Part shown: in pieces, positions 11,554 to 22,402 of the stretch
Position numbering within the stretch: position 1 is the stretch's first letter
Layout: each line of letters opens with the position of its first letter
NCBI RefSeq assembly: GCF_031143425.1
Contig: NC_090448.1
Location: 527,948,313-528,012,312 of the forward strand
Direction of reading: 5' to 3'
From: Pleurodeles waltl
Taxonomy: Eukaryota; Chordata; Amphibia; Caudata; Salamandridae
DNA: 64,000 nucleotides
Program-made: the position numbers and the translations under genes
The notes under the pieces: generated by a model
What the model saw: the letters and a program-made list of their open reading frames with translations, nothing else
Told to the model about the DNA's origin: nothing
Database searches by the model: none

Positions 11554-13244
11554 TCAGGTGGTGTTTAATGGCCAAGTCCAGCTTTTCTTAAATAGTTCAT
11601 GGTCGCTTTTGGACTGGAGAATATCTTCTGGCCTTTGAGGAGATCGATGCATAATCTGGTCGGGTAAAGCATGGCATACCCCACCCAGGCCTGCTGCAAT
11701 TTTTTTTACAGGCATGAACTCTGTGCGAGCAGTCTGGACAGCCTTGGTGGAGTCCGGAAAGAAGGTGATCTCATTACACTGATGTTGAATGAACCTCTGA
11801 GGAGAGGCGGAGCGCCACATCCCAATCACAATATTTCAGAAGATATGCTATAATAGGGGGAGGGAGGGCCCCCAAAAAAGTCCTCGTCGCCAGGGATATA
11901 TGCGCATGTTCCACTATGAGCACACTGGAGAACTGATCTGAACAAAGATCTCTTTTAACATTTGTTGTCACAATTCACCCTGGGCCTACCGTCGAGGTTG
12001 GAGAGAGGTGGTGAGCGACCCCGGTTCATGCTAGTCCTGCTCTGGCCGAGGTAGGGGCGACCCCTTCCGGTAGCCACGGTGCTGTTTGACAATAGTAAGC
12101 CACTACAGTCCGTGCCCTCCAGAAGGAGTCCCAGAGGAAAAACCCCAAAAGGGTAAAAATCCTCCAACAGGAACTCCCTGAAACAGAAGGAGGACACAAG
12201 GAAGTTAGGACTTAAGATTCTGGAATTCAGGAATTCTGGAGACGGAAGACAGATCAAGAACAACTGGCGCCACAAGAGGAAACCAGCCGGAGCGTGACTA
12301 CCACTGCAGGAGTGTTGCAACGCAATGAGAAGAAAGATAGATTCCCCTTATATACCCCTAGACAGGAAGTGGAAAACAGGAAGTAGTAAAACCACCATCT
12401 TGGTTTGGGGAAAAGGTCATAACTAGAATAGAAAACATGCTCCTAAGAAAAGAGAAACAATGCATGCAGGGAAGAGAGGAAGTGAACAGCATGCTGGGAA
12501 GGGGAAAGGCATGCATAAAAATGAGTCATGTGCAGGCATATGGCTTTTGGCCCTGTAAAAAGGTAAGTGGTGTCAAGGAGGGGTTCCCGGGAATCCCTGA
12601 TGTGTTTATTTATGTGTACGTGCTGAGCGTGGCAAGGATCGAGACCTGACTCGGGGTCTCCTATCCTGCCGCGCCTGCCCTGGAACTTGCAGCCGGAGAA
12701 ATGGGCCACGGCGTGTGCCGCGACCCTGAAGCCGAGCCGCGGCTTCCCCCGCTGTCTGCCTGCGGGCTGCCGCGCTCCCGGTACATTGCGCCGCAGCGGC
12801 TCTTGCACGCGGCCGCGGCGCAACATTTGTTCAATGTAGAGTTCCATTTTCACAGTGTTGGTGGTTTCTGGAATACCCAGGGTCCTCAAATTATTCCGGC
12901 AGGACCTCACCTCAAGGTCTTCATTCTTGGCTTGAATAAGCACCAACACTTCCTACATGTTGAAGCAGGATTCTTTTGTATTGTGCAAGGTGTCTTCGGC
13001 CGTGGATAGCGCTCCCTTGCTTGTCCAGTTTAGTTGCCATGTTGTCTATGCGCAGATTCAGAGCATCAATTTTTCCATCTATTGATTGCAAGCTCTGCTG
13101 CATGGCTTTCAATGTGTTCTCCAGCGCCGTAGTCCCCTGGGTTTGCGCATCATGTTCCGAGTCCAAAAGATCATCTCGTTGGGGATTGCCTGCGTGTTTA
13201 AATTCAAATGTGAGGTGAGTTTGATGCTTGTCTGTCTTCCCCAT
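11554..13244 (-). pseudogene. L1 ORF1 (RNA-binding protein), split by a solo LTR
   Basis: ORF1 encodes the trimeric RNA-binding chaperone of L1 particles. The start is the ATG at 13244. The N-terminal half (12832-13244) holds a coiled-coil-like stretch (LEKTLKAM-type heptads, IDGKIDALNLRIDNM). The RNA-recognition-like core follows, with NEDLEVRS and GIPETTN. The frame is then interrupted at 12831 by the LTR and resumes at 11956 with KEIF, then the conserved C-terminal region including ITFFPDSTKAVQTAR (about 11760). Excising the LTR and one duplication copy restores local continuity, so the disruption is clean. Additional stops and frameshifts exist on both sides, so the frame was probably already dead. 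Confidence 0.8.
11966..12825 (-). mobile_element. Solo LTR inserted in L1 ORF1
   Basis: An 860 bp insertion with TG...CA ends: on the minus strand it starts TGTTGCGCC and ends TTGTGACA. The direct repeat TTTGT lies at 11961-11965 and 12826-12830; read more widely, AACATTTGTT is repeated. A TATATAAG box lies on the minus strand at about 12348-12355. The upstream half (12360-12820) is GC-rich, as in a U3 region. No coding domain is present, so it looks like a recombined solo LTR. Ty3/Gypsy versus retroviral origin cannot be told. A DNA transposon with a 10 bp duplication is the alternative reading. Confidence 0.6.
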
Positions 13245-14516
13245 AGCGTGGATGTCACAGCAATGTAGATCAGCGTGTCCTCAAATAAACAGTTCCAACT
13301 TAATCAGCCAGCAAGGCCACAGTGAGCAGTGTCCTTCACAGTGCCCCCTTTGTGAGTGGCAGGATCTCACAGCAACACATCCCACCAGATCACCCACCAG
13401 TGACAACTAGACCCCGCCGCAGCAGCACCAATGCAGGGAGTGCTCTTCCGCATGCTAGTAGATTTGAAGATTGTACTTGAGGGGGAGGTCAGGTGCCAAA
13501 AGCCTTGCAGTCTCTTTTTAGAAGTATTGCGCGGTCTGCAGCTTACTTTTCTTCCCCCTGTAAAGCCAGCTGTACCTGCCTTAGCCTGAGGTCCTTGGGG
13601 GGCATAGTACGCAAACTTAGGCCCCCAACTGCATCTCTATTGCAGGACACCCAGTCTTCCTTAAAAAGACACCACTATCATGTACAGGCCTCTGTCGTCC
13701 ATCACAGTGCAATGTTGTGGCAGCCTACGCCACTGATAGGGCACAAATGCAGGTAGCTCAATAGCGGTCTCTTGGCACTGTGCACGCTTGTACCGTGAGT
13801 ATGTAGCCACAAGTGTTCCGCATTCTGCTGTTGTCGCACTCAATATCTGCAGCCCAGGGAAGGCAGGCCTGTAACATCTTGGGAGAGGCAGGCAAGCTTT
13901 TCCGTTAGGATGTGTGAGGTGAGGCCCAGGTTGCCTCCATCTGGCCTTGTCTCAGGGAGGCTGTCTCAGTCGGTGCAGGCCGTTGAGCAGCTGAACCCGG
14001 CACAAAAAACGTCTACTTTCACTCCTGTCTCACAGTCGCCACCTTCCTGCTTGGGCGGGAGAACCCGCGGCCCACGCTCCTTGCGTTTGCCAGGCCAGCA
14101 GAGGGTGGATTCCATCTTGCGTCTCCCTCAACATCCCAGGACGCCTGATACTCCGCACCACCTCCCCCATCTCAGCAGATGTCCTACAGAGGAGGGACGG
14201 GACCGACGTGCTGTCTCTTTTAGGCCACAGTTCTGCAGTTCTTGCTGTGCTGCAGGTTCACCAGGTCTCAAGTGTATAGGTGCCGCCGTCATTGTACAGC
14301 CGCTGGTGGTAGCCAGCGGGTAGTAGGCTACAGCAGAAGCTCCCCAAGGAGTGTTTTGGCAGATCCTCACACTCTCCACACCATACCCAACACAGAACAT
14401 GCTTGAAACATGGCAGAACGGCAGCCGGGTGCAGAATAATTATGGAATATTAGTTCCTGATCCACAGAGCTGCAGAATAGTGCGGCTATCTTGCGTTGGG
14501 CTTTCTAGCGCCCCTC
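13245..14516 (-). other. L1 5' untranslated region
   Basis: About 1.27 kb between the ORF1 start and the right target duplication, GC-richer than its surroundings and without a convincing frame. By position it would hold the internal promoter of the L1. The open frames on either strand (up to 137 codons at 13910-14323) show no domain. Confidence 0.6.
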
Positions 14517-14526
14517 CTCACATTTC

Positions 14527-15373
14527 TGTGATAGAAAGTTATGGAATCTGTGGGGGGCGACAAACTTCTTTCCATCTGACATCCTCCCAGGTCTCCCAAT
14601 AAAAATGGTACCTCACTTGTGTGGGTAGACCTAGTTCCCGTGACAGAAAACAGCCCAAAACACAACATGGACGCAGCTCATTTTTCCTTTCAAAACTGGA
14701 CTTCTTTTTCCAGGGTGGGTAGCTCTAGAATTTGGACCCTAGCTCAGCTGGCATTGAGGGAAACCTAGCCAACCTGTACATTTTTGTAAACTAGGCACCT
14801 AGGGGCATCCAAGGTGGGCTCATTTGCATAGTTTTCACCACACTGTATTCCCCAGAATCCCTTGCAAACCTCAAATTTTGACAAAAAGAACACATTTTCC
14901 TCACGTTTCTGGGATGGAAAGTTCTGGAATATGTGGGGAGCCACAAACTTCCTTCCACCCGGCATTCCTTCAAGTCTCCCGATAAAAATTGTACCTCACT
15001 TTTGTGGCTGGGCATAGTGCCTGCAGAAGAACAAATCAAATTAAGGTCAAGGAGGGTCCTTTTTTCGAGACTCCCATTCATGTTAGTTTGATCAGTTCCT
15101 GTCACGAGCACTACATCCGGCCACACAAGTGGAGCAGCATTTTTATTGGGACAAGTGGGGAAATGCTAGGTGGTAGGAATTTTATGGTTTTCGTCTGATT
15201 CTGGAAGAATAAGGCACAGAAATGCAAGGAAAATCTGTGATGTTAGTCAGATTTTGAGGTTTGCAGGGCATTGTGAGTAAGAAAACTTGTTGGAATTCAT
15301 GAGAGGTACACCATCCTGTACTCCCCTAGGTGTCTAGTTTACAAAAATATCTAGAGTTGGGTAGATTTTCCCT
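14527..15373. repeat. Tandem ~380 bp units of the piggyBac-type element
   Basis: Continuation of the array interrupted by the L1. The phrase TTTCTGTGATAGAAAGTT at 14523 recurs as TTTCTGGGATGGAAAGTT near 14906, and CAGAATCCCTTGCAAAC recurs between 7583 and 14863. The unit length is about 380 bp. The array decays into single-copy sequence after about 15050. Confidence 0.7.
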
Positions 15374-16075
15374 AGAGACAATGTACAACCTGATAGAGGA
15401 AGATAGAAAAGACAAATATTACTGCACAACCGTCTGTTCCTCAAGTACACACACACACTGGCTGGATTTGGCACAAGGGTGAGTGAAAGGTTAAAAATGT
15501 GAAATTTTACTAACGAGTTTTTACAAAAATGAAATACACTGTTAATAATTGAAAGGTCAAAAAACTGAACTAGTGACTCACAGCTTGTGAGCTATAAAGC
15601 TGTGGCAAGGAAGCACCTGTTTAAAGGCCATTCTTACACTTTTCATACGTGACACACACAAGACCATTCACACCGCCAGCTGCGGGCCCAGCACATTGCA
15701 ACACTCACATCAACAGACAGTGTAGAGACAATGTACACCATGGCAGCAAAAGACAGAAAGCACAATTATTACTGCACAACCATCTATTCTTCAAGTACAC
15801 ACACACATACTGGTCGGATTTGGCACAAGGGTGAGTGAAAGGTTCAAAATGTAACATTTTAATAAGATTTCACAAAAATGAATAAACTGTTAAGAATTGA
15901 AAGGTCAAAAAAACTGAACCAGTGACTCAGCTTGGGAGCTGTAAAGCTGTGGCAAGGCACCAACCGATTTAAAGGCCATTTACACACCTTGCATACATGA
16001 CATACACAAGACCATTCGCACTGCCAGCCACAGGCCCAGCACATTACAACACTAATCAACTGACAGCTGACAAGG
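15374..16075. repeat. Two tandem copies of a ~350 bp unit
   Basis: AGAGACAATGTACA begins one unit at 15374 and the next at 15724. The two copies are similar throughout, including an ACACACACA tract, the phrase GGATTTGGCACAAGGGTGAG, and the ending AAGACCATTC. The array lies immediately downstream of the transposase relic in that gene's direction, so it may be its 3' flank. Confidence 0.75.
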
Positions 16076-16139
16076 GCGCATCACTGCATATGCCCACACG
16101 ACTGACACAGCATTCACACAGCTGGCAGCTGACAGAATG

Positions 16140-16400
16140 TGTGGACTGGCGTTTGGCTAGCAGTGTGTGTAGTGGGCAGCAGCAAGTCAATGCTCACACA
16201 CAGCCAGCCAAATGCCAATTCCGACACGACCAGCCAAGAGCCAGTCCACGCACACCGCCAGCCAAGTGCCAGTCCACAGCCAAGCACCAGTCCACGCAAA
16301 CGGCCAGCCAAGCGCCAGTCCATGCATACCGCCAGCAAAGTGCCAGTTCACGCATAAAACCAGCCAAACACCAGTCCACACACACCTCCATCACTTTTTT
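16140..16400. repeat. ~30 bp minisatellite (CCAGCCAAGYRCCAGTCCA)
   Basis: Roughly eight degenerate copies of a unit with core CCAGCCAAGCACCAGTCCA followed by an ACACACACC-type spacer. Related units occur at 18340-18510 on the other side of the transposase in the same orientation. The overlapping open frames in both directions here come from the repeat and are not genes. Confidence 0.75.
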
Positions 16401-16529
16401 TAACAAAAAAGAAAACACAAACTATAATCAGAAACACAATAGTGCTAACTAAATACATCACACTAATGCCAAACGTGAAATTTGAACAAAAATATAAAAC
16501 GATACAGACCAGTCAGTTCACCTTTACGC

Positions 16530-17689
16530 TCATGGTTGCTCTCTATAACTCCCCTGCATGTAGTAAATATTGAAACATGTGGGCACACATAGCCCATGAT
16601 TAGAAGGACACTTGGGGCAGTACATACGACGGTCCTGCACTCCTCTTCTGACATAGACTCTACATCTCATAGAGGGATAATTTATGTTTTTGGGCCTGGG
16701 AGGAATGTAATCAGGAAAGTGGCGATCTTTAAATATAGCCACATCCTCCACCACTCAAACTCTAGGAACACTTTCCTGTTCCTCTACAACTGGGCTGCCT
16801 ATTACAGACTACTGAAACTCAACAAATGTCCTCTTTGAATATGAAGAACAATCGTTGAATACAACAAAATCTTTGAAGGTTGCTAAATGGAACAAATAGC
16901 CAATTTGTTTTTACCAAATGTTAGCCTTATGAACAGCAGTGTAAGGCTCCAACCTCTGATCTACTCTATCTACACCACCCATGTGCTTATTGTAGTCTAA
17001 AATGCACACAGGTTTGCGCGCTTCAGCAATCGGCCCCCAAACAGTCACACGTGAAGTATTTTCATTGTGAATGGTTGTCAGCATGTGGACATCTCTCGTC
17101 TACAAAGTTCACAGCTACAAACTCATCACTACGCAAGGCACTGCACTGTTCCCTCTGACACTTTTTACATACAAGCTCCTTGAGGTAACCTTCATGGTTA
17201 GAGGGGATTGTGCCACAAGCAAGAGTGTCAGTTATGAACAGTTCCCTGCAGAATTGAATACCAGTGTAGGAAGTTATCTATGTATAAATGGTGACCTTTA
17301 TTAAACAGTCCTCTACAAAATTCCCACATACTTTTCACACTAAAAAGTTTTCAGTATTCACTTTACACCCTGTGATACCAGTAAAGGCAGACAACACAAA
17401 CTGCACCATGTTTGGGGCAACCCAGAGTTCAGCACTTTCAATGGGAAGCCTTTCAACCACCAGGCTGCAATCCAGATACCTCTTACTACACTATCGACAT
17501 ACCAGGTCCTTCCCCCGCACAGAGAGTAGCTTCATCATCAGATGATTCCTCTCGGACAAAAAGTTCACTCCCAGTATCCTGGACTTCCTCCTCTCCCTCA
17601 GATCCAGAGTTAGTCTCATAATCCTGGTCAGAGGAAGAATAGAAAAGCATAACAACAACCTGCTGAGCGGTAATTCTGCGGCTAGCCAT
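16530..17689 (-). pseudogene. piggyBac transposase relic
   Basis: A cut-and-paste transposase of the piggyBac family (DDD nuclease, TTAA target). The start is the ATG at 17689, with an acidic Ser/Asp/Glu-rich N-terminus. A gap or decayed stretch follows where the first part of the catalytic domain should be. From about 17310 come LFNKGHHLYIDNF (second catalytic Asp in the YIDNF motif) and RVTVWGPIAEARKP. Then NKHMGGVDRVDQ (about 16960-16995) carries the third catalytic Asp region. The C-terminus (16530-16700) carries a Cys-rich zinc domain with YCPKCPS and GLCVPTCF. At about 1.16 kb it is clearly shorter than usual family members, and stops and frameshifts separate the blocks. Confidence 0.88.
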
Positions 17690-18339
17690 AAACCTTACTA
17701 ATAAAAGTAACTTGACAAATAAGTCAACAATAACCAACACTGTGTAATATAAGTAATAAACAAAGTGTGGCTTCGTCAAACATAAAGTAAAACTACTGGC
17801 ATATAGCAATACAGAAGGAAAAGTCAGTCAATACAAGGCACACAAAAACCTATATACTCAAAAATGATAACACTCACTTGCCAGAGACAGCTAGACTGTA
17901 GATCATCTGCATCTTTACTGCAAAGATACAGCATGCACCAACGATACCCCTCTAGAAAGGAAAAACAAAAGAAAATTACACACAAGACTACAAAATACAC
18001 ATCATGCACAAATCCAAGAGGAATTTCACACCCAATAAAACAAAAGCTAAATATGCTGCTACTATTACAGCATTTACAAATAAAGCATTAATGCTAGGCA
18101 ATGATACTCATTTGGAGTAAACCAAAACGCTTTCCTTACTAAACACATGCAGCTACACAAACTGCCGATCTACCAGTGCCATGAATGCAAGCAGGAATCG
18201 CAGCAAAGGATATCAAAAGCTTTGCACTAGAATAAAAAGGGGAAATAAAACATTACAATCACAAATGATGATAAGAAATAAAACAGTTAACATTATAAAA
18301 CACTATCAAGTCTGACCATCACCATCTAAATGCTAGCCA

Positions 18340-18510
18340 CACACACCGCCAGTCAGAAGCCAGTCGACCCACACAGGCAGCTAAAACCCCAGTTCAAACA
18401 CACCGGCAGCCAAGTACCAGTACACACATACCGCCAGGCAAGCACCAGTCCACACACACTGGTAGGCAAGCACTAGTCTACACACTCTGCCAGACAGGCC
18501 CCAGTCTAAA
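18340..18510. repeat. ~30 bp minisatellite, second site
   Basis: Five or six degenerate units of the same kind as at 16140-16400, for example GGCAAGCACCAGTCCACACA. It lies upstream of the transposase start. The orientation matches the first array, so the two are direct, not inverted, repeats. Confidence 0.65.
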
Positions 18511-18529
18511 AACAGCCTATCTGCCCTCT

Positions 18530-18990
18530 GTTGGGGGGCGGAATACAACAAAATTCCCCCCCAAGGGGAGCACCCCCTTACGAAATTGCTGCTCCCTGGA
18601 ATTGACCAAAAAACAAAAATCCCTGGTATCTAGTGGTGTTTGACTCCCCTCGGAGGGCAGATCAGCCGAAATAAAAACAGCTAAACTAGCCCCAAGAGAG
18701 GACCAAAACACAGATATTTTATGCCCCAGGGGAGCGACCCTTTCCTAAGCTCCTAAGGGGTTGCACCCCCTGAAACTGACCAAAAAATAATAATCCCTGG
18801 TGTCTAGTGGGTTTCGAATCCCCCACCACCAGATTGGCCAATAAAACAAGTCGATCTAGCCTGGGGGGTGGGGGGTGTGGGGATGCCAAAACATTGACTC
18901 AAATATTGCCTCCAGGGGAGCGACCCTTGCTCAAGGGGCGGCTTCCCAAACAATTTAAAAAAGCCCTGGTTGTGACAAACCCTCCCTTAG
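18530..18990. repeat. Three tandem units of about 165-190 bp
   Basis: The phrase AGGGGAGCGACCC (or AGGGGAGCACCCC) recurs at about 18564, 18728 and 18914. The first two are followed by AACTGACCAAAAAA-like sequence and AATCCCTGGTRTCTAGTGG. The third copy is more diverged. GC-rich, non-coding. Confidence 0.65.
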
Positions 18991-19269
18991 CGCACTCCCC
19001 ACCTTGCCAGGAGAAGCACTTACCTTTAGTGCATCTTCTCTCCCAAAGCGCTGAAAGCCAAATGGATTCCGGTAGATCCCCAGCAGCTTCTGATGATTTA
19101 GCGCGCTTGCCTGCGCTGATGTTATCTGATGCTGAGGGGTGGGCGGTGGTGGCATCAGAAGCAATTCCCCTGCCATTCCTGGTCAGGGGTTTGAAAGGGA
19201 AGCCCAAGGGGGGGAGGGGAGGAGCACCAATGCTTCCACTGTGGATGGGTGCGAGTACTGCATGGTGCC

Positions 19270-19334
19270 GTCCTCAGCACACGCCCAATGTGACTGAGGA
19301 AGCACCGTGATGTCCTCAGCACACAAGGGGTTGA
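19270..19334. repeat. Right terminus of the piggyBac-type element
   Basis: A 13 bp phrase GTCCTCAGCACAC occurs twice, 42 bp apart (from 19270 and 19312), followed by AAGGGG and TTGA. Subterminal direct repeats next to a terminal AAGGGGTTAA-like end are a common piggyBac layout. The TTAA has one substitution. Confidence 0.5.
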
Positions 19335-20189
19335 TAGCCTTTACCTTTGTGATTACAGGCCCAACGTAACTGCCATTGTCTCTGTTTTGAACCCAAGAAC
19401 GCTAAGTCTTAGTAGTTTACAAGGGCTGATATGGGTTTGTCAATATTAAAAATCCCAGATCTTGTAACAACACTACGGCTGTAGTTGTTGAAGAAGTATC
19501 TGCCCTGACTGTGATATTGTTTTGCTTTCTTTTATCTTATGACCGAGCTGACAAAACTTCTCTGGAATGCACTTCTTAGTTTAAAGAAGACATTTAATAT
19601 AACTTCACCACGAGGTTCCTGAGCGACGAGATTAGTAGGTTGGAAGCACACGTTTAAAAGTAGTCACAGCAATAAAAGGGGAATATATCAAAGTACTTCT
19701 CAATTGCAATGTACACAGCAAATACATGTGATTATATTATAGCATAACTGTCAAAGCAAAGAATAAAAGTCAAAATTCATCACCATAGGGCACTGCTCTT
19801 CATCTTTCTCATGCCTGCAAGTTGATGACTCCTGTTCAACTGCGAGAAAGAGATTTTCCACCCAAACGGGAGGTCAGGCAGCTGACGTACGCTCCTGACT
19901 GAAATCTTGGAAAATTCCCCCTTGCTGCTGCCCAGGGACACCGTCTTATAATGAAAAAACCTGCTAACAGGCCCTTTCCTCCAATCACAGCCAGAAAAGA
20001 ACAAGCTGGAGAGTGGCAAAGTCTCCAAAACCTCGCTCCTTCCCAAGGCTGAGTAGAGAGGAAAACACCAAAATATACGCTCTCTTATTACGCTAGGGTT
20101 CGGTGTGAACACAATACGAAAAACACAGCTTGGTCTACCATGTGGAAAAACACAGCTCATCTGCAATGTCTCAACCTCAATGTCGAACT

Positions 20190-20295
20190 CCACGTTAAAG
20201 CCAATAGGCAGCTAAACTGAATACAGAATGTAATGTCTAATGCCACGTTAAAGCCAATAGGCAGCTAAACTGAATACAACATGTAATGTGCTACT
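20190..20295. repeat. 53 bp tandem duplication
   Basis: CCACGTTAAAGCCAATAGGC starts at 20190 and again at 20243. Each copy continues through AGCTAAACTGAATACA with a few differences. Confidence 0.85.
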
Positions 20296-21817
20296 GATGA
20301 ACATTGAACAACTAATATGCGCAGTGGTGAAACACAAAGTCATTGGTCAAACACAATTAATGGCATAACAGATATGAGGATCATGTTGTCAAAGTACACA
20401 ATTAGCTGAAGAACTCCTTGAGATATCATCTAATCCAACACAGGTCTCATTACCTTGGTAAAACACCAAGGTGCAGAGAGAAGGCCAGAGTAAAGAGCTA
20501 TAAACTCGTGCATCTGTTCACTCAATAGAAGCTGTAGAAATCTTTAGTGGGCCTCAAATATTGAAATGGAGAGTGTATATATGAAAGACAACAGGTAAGT
20601 AGTGCTAGACGTCTCTTTAGTCTTTCTTTGTACTTGCTCAGGTTTTATGTTCTACAGTGGTGTTACTTCACACCATACCTATTTCAATCTCAACAATTCT
20701 CTTCCAGGGTTTTCCAGTCTCTTGATGTCTTGGCCCGTTATTTGTGGACACCAGACTTTGGGGGAATAGAAAGGACAAACTGGCAGGTAAGATGCTTCTT
20801 CTGTGGAAGATGGGAGGGAAGGGAAAGTGCCAGTGAGAGGACAAAGGATCATCAAATGTGCCCGTGTAATTGTGCAGTTGGAGGTTCTTGGTGATCCTTG
20901 CCTGTGTAGCCTTCCTCTTTAGTGTGTTTCTACTTCATGCTCCCTATTATACCCAGCACATGCAGGTGCTGACAACAGTCTGTCAAGGACCTGAAACAAC
21001 ACCACCGCATGTACCGTAGTTGCAGCCTCCCCTTGTCTCTCCTTCTCAGCCCGCCATCCAGCGACTTCCCAAGTGTCCGTGTAAATTGGCCCGTACCTTT
21101 GTTAGCCACATCCCTCCTGGAACGCGGTGGAAGTGTGCATCCTGCAATCGACCTCCTGCCACTGTGGTCCAAACCGCCTCTCCGCTCCACTCTGCATCTC
21201 TTCGTATTCTGGCCTCTTGCTCTCCTTCTCGGCTCCTGTCGTCCTCCTCGCTCTACTCCGGTCGTGCTCCATAGGAGTCCGGCCTCCCTTTTAGCTGCTC
21301 CTGTGTCTAGGTCACATGCCAGTGACGACACAGGGTTTTCTGCTTGCCTGCCCTTGGACGCCCCCCTGGGTACATGTCCATGCCTCCTGTGATTCCTGCT
21401 ATTGCATTTTCCTCTCTCGTAGGCTTTAACCTGCCACAGTGAAATAGGTATCTTTCAAGTACAATTGGACTATGCAGCCACTTTGCCTCAGTATGTTTCT
21501 TAAGAAGGTGACTTCCCTCCACGTTCAAGTGTCAGTACAGAAAAAAACAATTCAAATCTCTCAGGTTTACCACTAAGTGGAACCCCTCCTCCTTCTTTCA
21601 AACTAAATATTGAGTTTTAATGTGTTGAAAGGAACGGGCACAGCAGCCTCTTTTTTATTAGTTATATTTTGCTATTGCTCTACTTCCTAATGTGAAAATA
21701 CTATGATTCATGGGGGCGCTGCTTAAATAGGTATAAAATAAGACTGTAACTGCAAACTCCGAGAGGCCTGTTGTTCCCATGTGTCTTACTCTGAGCAAAT
21801 TCCTGGATGGGATTCAT

Positions 21818-22402
21818 TTAATGTGTTTGCCTCACCAGAGGTAACTTAGAAGTTGATATGATCCTTACTGGACAGTCTGGCTGGTAAACACCAGTACTCC
21901 TGATTCTCCCTCTGTGTTTTCTGCTGCCTATAGCCTCTGTGTGGAAGAAGGATGCAAATCGGTTCTGGTCCCACAAATCTGTTTCTGGGTTGCAGCCTTT
22001 GAGGAACTTGTTGGCTAAATTAACCAACTGCACATCATCTGCCCTGACTGACCCTTTAAAAAATTCCCTGATTGAAAATTTTCAATGGGCTGCCATAACA
22101 TAGTATGGACGTAAGCAGCTGTCCTAAGAGTAGGGCCATTTTGACTGATCTGTAGTGAACACTATCATCCGGGAGAAACATCACAGCCAGAACCTTTTTT
22201 TAGGTGTAAAGGTGGTCTAAAGTGGGTCAAAAGACTCATCAGGATTGGTTGGGTTCTTTTTCATTAGAGGGAGGGAGTCAGGAAGTAGCTCGGTGGTGAG
22301 AACAAGAGGTCTCATGCCTTTGTCCTTATCTCTTGTGCTTTGGCTATAAATGCCGCCTTGCGATCTTCTAAGGGGTCCTTTGACCTTGAAAGAGTTTTCC
22401 AT
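21818..22402 (-). pseudogene. Possible decayed coding segment, unidentified
   Basis: Two minus-strand open stretches, 22217-22402 (61 codons) and 21818-22033 (71 codons), lie in the same reading frame, separated by stops in a short region that is open in a neighbouring frame. The residue mix (REFFKGSVRADDVQLVNLA, then LWDQNRFASFF) looks protein-like. I could not assign it to any family. It may be a relic of an element or virus-derived gene, or chance. Confidence 0.25.

Larger units (their letters stand above)
7637..14516 (-). mobile_element. L1 LINE, near full length
   Basis: A 6.9 kb L1 in minus orientation, inserted in the piggyBac-type repeat. It is flanked by a perfect 10 bp target duplication CTCACATTTC (7627-7636 and 14517-14526). 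The host repeat reads continuously across the site once the L1 is removed. The 3' end has AATAAA (minus strand, 7651-7656) and a short A tail. Order on the minus strand: 5' UTR, ORF1, ORF2 (endonuclease, reverse transcriptase, C-terminal region), 3' UTR. Both ORFs are broken. An 860 bp solo LTR interrupts ORF1. Confidence 0.85.
5671..19330 (-). mobile_element. piggyBac-type DNA transposon, interrupted by an L1
   Basis: The left end follows TTAA (5667-5670) with CCTCTTCGCTGCTAGG. The right end, read inward from 19330, is CCCCTTGTGTGCTGAGG and is followed by TTGA, a one-base variant of the TTAA target duplication expected for piggyBac. The termini match at roughly three-quarters of positions. 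Between them are a piggyBac transposase relic (16530-17689, minus strand) and large arrays of internal tandem repeats (units of about 380, 350, 180 and 30 bp). Without the nested L1 the element would be about 6.8 kb. That both ends belong to one element is inference from the terminal match, the shared repeat family on both sides of the L1, and the transposase. The left part could instead be a separate element. Confidence 0.5.

Noticed and set aside
13910..14323. 137-codon plus-strand gene
   Set aside because: Falls in the GC-rich 5' UTR of the L1, antisense to it, without recognisable domain.
18807..19310. 167-codon plus-strand gene
   Set aside because: Covers tandem repeats and the subterminal part of the piggyBac-type element; no domain, and it overlaps an equally long antisense frame.
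19780..20193. 137-codon minus-strand gene
   Set aside because: No motif, no neighbouring exons and no sign of coding constraint; may be part of an unrecognised LTR, but this could not be supported.
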